The notes under the pieces were generated by a model. It ran no database searches and was not told the origin of the DNA. It saw only the letters and a program-made list of their open reading frames with translations. Positions 7,226-14,994 of a stretch of 21,849 bases of DNA are shown here, piece after piece; position 1 is the first letter of the stretch; every line of letters begins with the position of its first letter. Source of the stretch: an uncultured Muribaculaceae bacterium (lineage in GTDB: Bacteria > Bacteroidota > Bacteroidia > Bacteroidales > Muribaculaceae); contig CALHWU010000181.1 in the NCBI GenBank assembly GCA_938039795.1, positions 1-21,849 on the forward strand. The letters run 5' to 3'. The position numbers and the translations under genes are program-made.

Positions 7226-8842
7226 ATGTTGAGAACCGCAGTAATATCATGTGTCATGGCCATAATACTGGCGTTTCCGGCCTATGGGCTTGATTCTGAC
7301 AATAATCCGAATGCTTACATAAATGAGCAGTTCCCGAAATTGAGCGAACTGTACCGCGACGAGTTGTCGAAATCCAAGGCCCATTATATTTTTGCCATTG
7401 ATGTCTCCGGCTCGATGAACAAATATGCCCCGGCCGTGACGGGGTCACTCCGGGAGTTTGTCAGGGCATTGCCCGACGGCGACCGTTTCGACGTGATACC
7501 GTTCGGGGCCGAGGCGATAACGAGTGCGATGGACTATTGCGGCATAATCTCCCGACCGGTCAAGGATGCTCTTGAGAAAAATGTGTCATGTATCTATTCC
7601 AATCCGAGCTATAGCAGGGACTTCAAGGCTTATACCGATATTGAGGCCGCTGTGGGAGCCACAGCAGAGTCGATGAACACCAATCGTGAATATAAAATCA
7701 ATGTAGTGGTGATCATAACCGATTTCTGCAACGATGTGCCCGGTTCGTCTCCCACGGCCCGCTGTCTGTCGGACGAGCAGCTCGATAAGCTCTCGCAGGC
7801 TGTCAATTCAGCATCTTATGGCAGCTATTTCCGCCCGACGGCTCTCTGTCTCAATCCGGGGACAAAGGCTCCGGGATATTGTCTGGACCAGTTGAAGGAC
7901 AGAGTATTTAGTGCCGGTGACAGTCGCCTTGAGATCGTGTCGTTGAGTAATCCCGGCCAGATGATTTCCCAGTGGTTCGAACAGTTGAAACGGTCGATCA
8001 TGATGACCAAGCTCAAGGCAATCATTGATGCCGAGAACAGGAGCAATCCGGTGAGACTTGTCACTGATGTGGATATCGACGGCAATGTTAAGGCGGAGAT
8101 CTCCTGGGAGCCTTCGCGACTGTATCAGGAACTGACTGTAGATACTGCAGCAATAACGCAGCCGGGATTCAGGCTGGTTGTCAACGAGGACGCTATGATC
8201 ACCACCGACAGGCGTGATGTAGAGGAGAAGCTCGGCCAGATCAGACACGACTCATGGGGTTTTCATCATTTCGACGATAGTGTCTGCATCGCTGTCAGCC
8301 TGCCGACGCCTTTTGACGAGGAGCTTATAAAGCTCGGTATAGTAAAGCCGATCCCAGCGGCGGCAAATCCTGCCGACCGCTGGGTGTGGACCTTCTTCCT
8401 GCCGTTCTGGCTATGTTGCGTGATTCTGGCGTTGCTGGCGCTCTATCTGATGTGGGTAATGTCGGCGGTAAAACGCAACAGCCGGACGAAGATCAATGCC
8501 GATGTGACGATCTTCGACGAGGATCACGAACAGGTTGGATCGACACGTCATCCAAAATCCCTTACCCGACTTGCCGTAGGCAAAGGTGGTAACGGAGGAT
8601 GCAGCGTGATCGACTGCGAATGGCAGGTTGAGTTGTGCCGCGTCAAGAGCAATCCATGGCTTCCATGGACAAAGCCATGTTTCTCATGGCGCAGGACGCA
8701 GGGACAGGCATACAAAGGGACGCGCAAGGGCGACTGCAGCGGACGGTTCAACGACAGGGGAGGCAGAGTGGATCTGACATGCGGCCCTAAAGACGGAGCG
8801 GCCACTCACTACATAAGGATAAAGATGAAACCATCAAAATAA
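7226..8842 (+). CDS. Membrane-anchored von Willebrand factor A (VWA) domain protein
   Basis: VWA domains bind metal and protein partners. The chosen ATG (7226) starts a signal peptide (MLRTAVISCVMAIILAFPAY); a GTG at 7214 is an alternative. The 538-aa product has a VWA domain from about residue 52 with a MIDAS motif DVSGSMNKY (Asp59, Ser61, Ser63). A spacer domain follows. One TM helix at about 386-412 (WTFFLPFWLCCVILALLALY) is followed by positive residues (VKRNSRTK), so the VWA part should be periplasmic and the last 120 residues cytoplasmic. That tail has at least six Cys and a Trp-rich stretch (NPWLPWTKPCFSW). First gene of the operon, 27 bp before the tubulin-like gene. The partner is unknown; the pairing with a tubulin-like protein is a known gene neighbourhood. 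Confidence 0.85.
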   Translation: MLRTAVISCVMAIILAFPAYGLDSDNNPNAYINEQFPKLSELYRDELSKSKAHYIFAIDVSGSMNKYAPAVTGSLREFVRALPDGDRFDVIPFGAEAITSAMDYCGIISRPVKDALEKNVSCIYSNPSYSRDFKAYTDIEAAVGATAESMNTNREYKINVVVIITDFCNDVPGSSPTARCLSDEQLDKLSQAVNSASYGSYFRPTALCLNPGTKAPGYCLDQLKDRVFSAGDSRLEIVSLSNPGQMISQWFEQLKRSIMMTKLKAIIDAENRSNPVRLVTDVDIDGNVKAEISWEPSRLYQELTVDTAAITQPGFRLVVNEDAMITTDRRDVEEKLGQIRHDSWGFHHFDDSVCIAVSLPTPFDEELIKLGIVKPIPAAANPADRWVWTFFLPFWLCCVILALLALYLMWVMSAVKRNSRTKINADVTIFDEDHEQVGSTRHPKSLTRLAVGKGGNGGCSVIDCEWQVELCRVKSNPWLPWTKPCFSWRRTQGQAYKGTRKGDCSGRFNDRGGRVDLTCGPKDGAATHYIRIKMKPSK

Positions 8843-8869
8843 CCGACAAATCATAAAAATCACCCCATA

Positions 8870-11800
8870 ATGGCAAACGAGAAACATATCTTCATCGGAC
8901 TCGGCGGCGCCGGATGCCAGACCGTGTCGAAAATTAAGGAGAAGGTCTATGAGAAGCGTTTCAAGAACGAGACAGCCGCCAAATCGCGCATGCAGCAGAT
9001 GAATGACAGCTATCGTTTTCTCTTCATTGACACTGACCAGCGCGACATTGACGAGGCCAACCGGCGCAACCGTGAGTCGTTTGAGAAGGGAAGAGTGCCT
9101 TTTATCAGCACGCAGTCCGATCTGATCAATCTCGGACAGGCAAATCCCCAGGCCATCTATTATGAGGCGAAATCCGCGCCTGATGTGCTGATCAACAAGC
9201 GTATTCTCGAAGGCTGCTCCCGCGAGGTCGCGGCGAAGATTCCTGATCAGCCGCTCGCATTCGGTGCTGGAGCTTTCCGTATGAAGTCGCGTATCGCGTT
9301 TGCCCATGCCCTGACGAATTTTCAGGAGAAATTACAGACAGCCATTTCGGGGCTCAATGATGTGAAGACAGTGGGCGGCGAGGACTGCATTATCTTCTAC
9401 TGGGTGGTGTGCAGCACTCTCGGAGGCACGGGATCCGGCATAGTCAACGATGTGCTTTATCACGTCAATCAGCTCCACAATCAGATCGTAGGCAACGGCG
9501 ATCCGCAGCTGGTGCTGACCATGTACATGCCTAAGGTATATATCGACTGCAACGCTACTGAGGAAAAATACTCTCTCAATGCTTTCGGAGTGTTCAAGGA
9601 GATGGAAGCCCTGAAAGAGATGAGCTATGATCTCAAACGCAACACTCTGATGCACCGTCTGGCGTTTCAGAAAGACTATAGTCTGATCGATAATGAACGA
9701 CGCTATTGCCCGTTCTATTATCTTATCCCCGTCGATGTGCAGACCGACAAGGGCACAAGTCTGGGCGACACTCAGACCATGTACCGCAACACGGCCGAAA
9801 TGCTCTATCATGTCCATAACAGTGCTGCCGGAGCGGCATTCCGCTCTGATATTGACAATTATATCAACGATATAATGGAACGCGACCATCACGATTTCCT
9901 TGTGCCGATGGGGTATGTGTCGCTTCAGAAACCTGAAGAGCAGATGCGCAAGTATATGCATGCGCGCTTGCGTCGCGACCTGCTGCGCGACTGGCTTCTC
10001 AATGAAAATCATTCTTTCCCGGAGGAACAGGCTGCCAGGATGGCCGACTCGCTATTTGAACAGCTCGGCAACGGCAGCGGATCGCTCGGCGCCCGGCTGA
10101 TACAGTCGTCGGATCTGGAAACGGCGCTGCAGTCGCAGAGCTATGATGATTATAGGCTCTGTGCCGAACTGGATTTCGATACGATACAAGGGTATATCGA
10201 GAATGTGAAATCAAATCTCAGTCGTTACTCTAAGGGTGAGAACCGTGAGCATCTTGTCAGCGTCATGAAAGATGCCCTTTGGGACAAGGCTGAGAATCTC
10301 ATCAGAGAGCACGGCATTATCTACGCCCAGGACGCCTTCGACTCCGTACGCCGTCACGTCGTGGAGCAGCTTGAGAGAGACAGGCAGAAGGTTAATGACC
10401 ATAAAGCTGATCTAAATGAACGCGAAGCCAACGTCAGGGTATGGTTTGAAAAAGCCGGTGAGATAACCCCCTATGAGAGACTCTTCAAAGAGCATAACCG
10501 CGAGGAGATAAGAAAATATATAGCGGAGCTCAACGACTACGTTACTCTCGCTATTGAAACAGCTTTAAGCGATTGGGCCGACGATATCAAGAAGGAGCTG
10601 TGTCTTGACGAGCGCAACAGCGAGATGGCAGTGATCAAGGCGGCTCTTCAGAAGGTGCGCGGCAAAGCGGCCGAGATGTCAAGAGAAGCCTCGGAGTTAT
10701 ACTCAATTAAGCTTCCCAACCAGTTCGGAGACGCTTCGCTCGACGTGACGACGGTATATCTGCCGCAACTTAAAAATATCTGTGACGCTAACGGATGGAT
10801 CCCCGACAATTTCTTCGGACGGCTTTACAATCTGGTAGTGCCCTCAAGCCGAGATAAGCAGGAGAGCGCTATACGTCAGTCGCTCGCTAAGCTTATCGAC
10901 GACGAGGTCTATAATTCCCAGGATCCCGGTGTCAACAAGGCTCTTGCTGCCGGACAATATGTCTATAGCTTCGACGGCGAAGTGGATAAGAGGAGCAAAA
11001 AGAAGTCGGAGCCGACAATCCGCACCCGTTTCTTTACAAATCCGGTGCTCGCCGACCGTATGTCGGAGAAGCTGATTGAGGATTTCCTTGCCATAGCAAG
11101 CGATGTTTTTGACCGCAGGCTGCGCAATGACAAGGAGGCACAGGGGCGCTGGTACGAACAGAAGGTCTCGGATTTCTTTGCGGATCTGACCAACATGGAG
11201 AAGGACGAAGTGAGACGCAGCCTTAATCCGGCTCTGTTCTTCAGCTACAACAGCAACCGTATCGGCACGACCAACAAGGAGGAACATCTTGTGTTTGTAG
11301 CTCCCAACCGTACTCTCGCCCATGACATGCTCGGCTTCCAGACAGGAAATCCCCGCCACCGGTTCGTGGAGGGAGGTGACGAGAATACAGCTCTGGTGTT
11401 GAAATCGAAATATGGCCTCGCACTGGAGGATTACCGTATATACGACTCACTGCGTACGGTTTACGAGAAGGCTTCGTTCAGAGAGAAATACCATTTTCAC
11501 CATTCGTTCGCACAGCATCTCGACAAGCTCAGTGCATCCGACCTGCCTGAAGAGGTGCTTCCGCAACACCATGCGCTGGCCAAGATGATGCTGCTCAATA
11601 AGTTTGACGATGAAACAAAGTCGTTGTTCCATGCCGACGAATTCGAGCCGGAGAATTTCACGACCATGATGCTGCTGACTAATGCCAGCAACAATCAGTA
11701 TATAAGCGTAGCTCTTCCGGAGGCATTCAGTGTGATCGAAGGTCATCCGGCACTGCGTCTGCGCAACAAATCGCGTAAACTATATCTTGAGATCGAAGGA

Positions 11801-12103
11801 TGCGATCTCGCCGCGCAGTTCGAGCGTTTCAGCAGATGCTACCACAATTACCGTTTCGGCGAGACGTTCGACAATCTGCTGTCGGCGCTTCTGACAAGCG
11901 TAGCTCCCCCGGCCGATGGCCTTAATGGCCGTACTGGCGAAGAGATCCTGAAAGACATCTATCCTGCTCGTCACCATAAACTGCTTGAGGAGCTGATGTC
12001 TTCATCACGCTCAGCCCAGAGTCCGGAGGCGTCGCGTCTGTATCTGACGCTGTTCGGTCTGCTGAAAGAGAAGTATCCTACAGTCCACGATTTCATACGC
12101 TGA
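8870..12103 (+). CDS. Bacterial tubulin-like protein (Tubulin_2 / FtsZ-like family)
   Basis: This 1077-aa cytoplasmic protein has a nucleotide-binding tubulin/FtsZ-type start: a beta-strand and glycine loop KHIFIGLGGAGCQTVSKI (residues 5-22). It also has the tubulin signature T4 loop, VVCSTLGGTGSGI, with GGTGSG at 185-190. Next come a strand (LVLTMYMP, 214-221) and a helix with NAF...KEME (237-246). PVDVQT (288-292) and TAEMLYHVH (308-316) complete the core. It is far longer than FtsZ (about 400 aa); the rest is mostly charged helix. From family knowledge it should bind GTP and may polymerise. Large members of this superfamily occur beside VWA genes, and a role in membrane remodelling has been predicted, not shown. 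No signal peptide or TM segment is seen. Confidence 0.88.
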   Translation: MANEKHIFIGLGGAGCQTVSKIKEKVYEKRFKNETAAKSRMQQMNDSYRFLFIDTDQRDIDEANRRNRESFEKGRVPFISTQSDLINLGQANPQAIYYEAKSAPDVLINKRILEGCSREVAAKIPDQPLAFGAGAFRMKSRIAFAHALTNFQEKLQTAISGLNDVKTVGGEDCIIFYWVVCSTLGGTGSGIVNDVLYHVNQLHNQIVGNGDPQLVLTMYMPKVYIDCNATEEKYSLNAFGVFKEMEALKEMSYDLKRNTLMHRLAFQKDYSLIDNERRYCPFYYLIPVDVQTDKGTSLGDTQTMYRNTAEMLYHVHNSAAGAAFRSDIDNYINDIMERDHHDFLVPMGYVSLQKPEEQMRKYMHARLRRDLLRDWLLNENHSFPEEQAARMADSLFEQLGNGSGSLGARLIQSSDLETALQSQSYDDYRLCAELDFDTIQGYIENVKSNLSRYSKGENREHLVSVMKDALWDKAENLIREHGIIYAQDAFDSVRRHVVEQLERDRQKVNDHKADLNEREANVRVWFEKAGEITPYERLFKEHNREEIRKYIAELNDYVTLAIETALSDWADDIKKELCLDERNSEMAVIKAALQKVRGKAAEMSREASELYSIKLPNQFGDASLDVTTVYLPQLKNICDANGWIPDNFFGRLYNLVVPSSRDKQESAIRQSLAKLIDDEVYNSQDPGVNKALAAGQYVYSFDGEVDKRSKKKSEPTIRTRFFTNPVLADRMSEKLIEDFLAIASDVFDRRLRNDKEAQGRWYEQKVSDFFADLTNMEKDEVRRSLNPALFFSYNSNRIGTTNKEEHLVFVAPNRTLAHDMLGFQTGNPRHRFVEGGDENTALVLKSKYGLALEDYRIYDSLRTVYEKASFREKYHFHHSFAQHLDKLSASDLPEEVLPQHHALAKMMLLNKFDDETKSLFHADEFEPENFTTMMLLTNASNNQYISVALPEAFSVIEGHPALRLRNKSRKLYLEIEGCDLAAQFERFSRCYHNYRFGETFDNLLSALLTSVAPPADGLNGRTGEEILKDIYPARHHKLLEELMSSSRSAQSPEASRLYLTLFGLLKEKYPTVHDFIR

Positions 12104-12122
12104 ACAGTCCTGTCTGGTTTTT

Positions 12123-14981
12123 ATGTTGCCGCTCTGGATTATCGATCTGACACAGCCTTCACAAAGGCGTGATATTTTCGCAGGGCTTATCCGAGGGATG
12201 AGCCATGTGGAAGTGCATGCCGATGTGGCGCCTGCTGAAAACGATAATATCGCTATTCAGCGTGATTACGACGGCATAGTGTCAGCGGGTGACGGTCATC
12301 GGACAGTGGTCAGTGACTTTGTCGAAATTAATCCTGAAGAGAGGGCTGAGGAGCGCCGGGCTGAGCGTCGAAGCAATATCAGCGGCAATTACTGGCTGTA
12401 TTCACAGATGCCTTTCATGCCACCGGAGAGTGATGACCCCGTGGACGGAGCCAAAGCGGTTTATGCGTTTCAGGAAAGAATAGTCAGGGAGGGCGGTCGT
12501 TTTATCAGGATGCTAAGGCAGTCGGATGCCGAACCGTTCCGCACGGTCAGTGTCGTAATTATCGGTGATATCACCGAGCAGTCGAGCCGGGTGCTGTTCG
12601 CTTCTCTCGCCCTTTTGCTGCAGAAGGAGAAGGGACGCATTTTGCCTCACCATGTACATCAGGGAATGGAAATAACCGGCATGCTTTTCATTCCGTGCGA
12701 CGTCAATTCCCATGATGTCGGGAGCAGGAAAGCTTACAAGCGTCTGCTGCATGAAATCGAAACATCCAGAGATAATCCGGTGACCCGCGGCTACGACAGG
12801 ATGATACTTTATCAGGATGTGCAGAACCGCACTCAGTGCAGCTATCCGCTTCTTGACAGCAAAAAGACGGCCGAATACTTGTTTCAGTGCATCGTGCATA
12901 TTTATTATGCCTGCAACGCAGTGCATCCTCTCATCAGCGGCACTGCCTCGGCCGACAGTTTTTATATGTCGATGGGCGCCACATCGGTCTTTTTTGACAT
13001 GGCGCTTGAGGATGAGCGCGACCGGCGCAAGATAGCATCAGATATTCTGGAAACTTTCAGGAGCGTCCGTAAAGGTGAGAAGAAGATTGATCAGTCTCAA
13101 AAACTGTCTGCCGGGGAATTTCTTGATATCAAGGGGATGCTCAAGAGTATCAATGATCTTGAACCTATCGACATCGAGTCTATAAAGCTTCCGGATCCAG
13201 ATCCTGATCCGTTGAAGGATATGGCATCTCCGACACTTAAAAAGCGGTATTATCATAAATATCTGCGTTATCTTCCGGTCAACTTCATGAGGGAAGTCTA
13301 TTCGCGGATAGATGATTCGACCAGGGTTGCATTGCAGGGTATGGCAGCGGCGCGCCGACGTGCGACGGCCAATACTTGCAAAACGCTCAGGGCCAATCTG
13401 CGAAGGTTGATCCGTGAAGTGACGCCCGACAGCGGAGCGCTCATCCACATAGAAGAGGAACTGGCGGCCTTGCAGCAGAATATTTCCGTGCAGCGTGGAT
13501 CTGTCCGGCGTCAGCTTGAGGTGCAGTTCTGGGACTATATTTCCGACAATTTCATACCATCGAAAGCGCGTCAGAGTTTTGACGACTATCATTCCGCTTA
13601 TGTGGCTGATATAGATAATTCAAGCGGCGAGAGCGGCGGGGCGTGCACGACATTGAAGGAGGAGACGCTCAAGGATCTGGCAGCGCATCTCGGCCGACAG
13701 TCGACAGGTATGGCTATCGCTGCACGCTGTATAGTCGGCGGCATTATTTTCGCTCTTGGAATAGTGCCGGTTCTATCATGGCTGTCTTCTGACGGGATAG
13801 TGGACCTTGGCCGTGTCAGGCGATTTGCTGCATATTGGTATGTGGCCATGTTCTTTGTGCCGTCGTTGGCGGAAATTGTCAGGATATGGTGGCGCCGCCG
13901 GCGGGCCAACAGTCTGCTTTCGCGTCTGAAGGCATATTTTGTCCATGACGCTTATGCCCGCGTGGCGAGCAGGATTGAAAATGAAACACAACATTTTTAC
14001 GATTCGGTGAGTGGACTGTGCGGCCGCTATCTTGACCGTATAAAACGTATCCGTCAGAGGTCGGCATGCATAGATCCCAATCCAGGAGAGTACAGACGCG
14101 AGTTGCCCTCCACTGCATTTTCTCTGGATTTGATCGGCGCTATTCCTCAGGGGCTGATCCCACCCGACTGGGTGGAATATTCGCGCATCAGGGTTGCTGG
14201 AAATCCGGTGGCAGTCAGAAATCTTGCAGAAAATAATTATTTCACGCTTATCAACGGATTCAGTGATCAGTTTATGACACTGTTTGATGATATTGGCGAT
14301 GAGGATGAAAGACTGATGAGGAGGCAGGGCGAAGGAGAGCTGCCGGCCGATAGATTCCTTTCGGCTGAAGAGCTTGAATCTATGGAAAACGATCGATGGA
14401 GCAGTGCATTCTCCCGCTTCAGTTCGGCGTTGCTTGATGCTGTCGGGAAGGAGATGCTGCCTCGTGAATGCCCTACAGTCGGTGACAATATCCGTCGGTA
14501 TTTCAGGGAGACACGTTCAGCCGATTTTCTGCGCAGAGCAGTGGACTATGCGGCTGCCAACGGAGAGATCACATCGTCGGCCGATGCGGAATTCAGCGAT
14601 GTCAAGGCCGGCCGCATGCTGACTGATATTTTCGATAGTCTGCTGCCTCACAGCAACAGTGCGTTTCAGACCGACGGTTATGACAGTCTGCTCCGACGTT
14701 ATCTGTTCATTACTCGTTGGCGTAGTTACGACGCCTTTTCGCTGAATCGCATTTTCCCCCGTGAGGATTTCGATGATGAGATACGTCGCCGGCGTGTGGT
14801 TTCGGACACTGACATCGACAAGGATGCACAGCGTTTCCCCCTGTCGAGTGTGGTAATCGCTGCTCTGTTTCCTGACGATGAGGCTGTGGCTGGATGGTTC
14901 CGACTCTTTTCGCCGGAGGATTACGGCGAGGCGCAGCGTCTGCGCTTGGAATACCGCAACATATTAAACACCAACGACTGA
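12123..14981 (+). CDS. Two-TM protein with a probable degenerate tubulin-like N-terminal domain
   Basis: I do not recognise this 952-aa protein as a named family. Seen: no signal peptide; a mixed alpha/beta N-terminal half; a PDPDPDP linker (358-363); basic helices at 370-480; two TM helices (about 531-554 and 568-590) with a short loop; a basic WWRRRRANS stretch right after the second; and a charged 360-residue C-terminal part. By positive-inside both large parts are cytoplasmic. Inference: the N-terminal 260 residues follow the order of the upstream tubulin-like core. A strand (TVSVVIIGDITEQSS, 141-155) sits where the T4 loop would be but lacks GGTGSG. Then come LFIP (188-191), DVQN (232-235) and TAEYLFQ (249-255). 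It starts 19 bp after the tubulin-like gene, so the two products likely work together. Confidence 0.8.
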   Translation: MLPLWIIDLTQPSQRRDIFAGLIRGMSHVEVHADVAPAENDNIAIQRDYDGIVSAGDGHRTVVSDFVEINPEERAEERRAERRSNISGNYWLYSQMPFMPPESDDPVDGAKAVYAFQERIVREGGRFIRMLRQSDAEPFRTVSVVIIGDITEQSSRVLFASLALLLQKEKGRILPHHVHQGMEITGMLFIPCDVNSHDVGSRKAYKRLLHEIETSRDNPVTRGYDRMILYQDVQNRTQCSYPLLDSKKTAEYLFQCIVHIYYACNAVHPLISGTASADSFYMSMGATSVFFDMALEDERDRRKIASDILETFRSVRKGEKKIDQSQKLSAGEFLDIKGMLKSINDLEPIDIESIKLPDPDPDPLKDMASPTLKKRYYHKYLRYLPVNFMREVYSRIDDSTRVALQGMAAARRRATANTCKTLRANLRRLIREVTPDSGALIHIEEELAALQQNISVQRGSVRRQLEVQFWDYISDNFIPSKARQSFDDYHSAYVADIDNSSGESGGACTTLKEETLKDLAAHLGRQSTGMAIAARCIVGGIIFALGIVPVLSWLSSDGIVDLGRVRRFAAYWYVAMFFVPSLAEIVRIWWRRRRANSLLSRLKAYFVHDAYARVASRIENETQHFYDSVSGLCGRYLDRIKRIRQRSACIDPNPGEYRRELPSTAFSLDLIGAIPQGLIPPDWVEYSRIRVAGNPVAVRNLAENNYFTLINGFSDQFMTLFDDIGDEDERLMRRQGEGELPADRFLSAEELESMENDRWSSAFSRFSSALLDAVGKEMLPRECPTVGDNIRRYFRETRSADFLRRAVDYAAANGEITSSADAEFSDVKAGRMLTDIFDSLLPHSNSAFQTDGYDSLLRRYLFITRWRSYDAFSLNRIFPREDFDDEIRRRRVVSDTDIDKDAQRFPLSSVVIAALFPDDEAVAGWFRLFSPEDYGEAQRLRLEYRNILNTND

Positions 14982-14994
14982 TTCTTACGATCCT

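Noticed and set aside
9332..10012. 226-codon open frame on the minus strand inside the tubulin-like gene
   Set aside because: It is antisense to the conserved tubulin core, and its composition (His and Ile-rich) is that of a mirrored codon pattern.
13185..13215. GATCC repeats as a DNA repeat element
   Set aside because: They simply encode a short Pro-Asp linker (PDPDPDP) in the 952-aa protein and do not recur as a repeat family.
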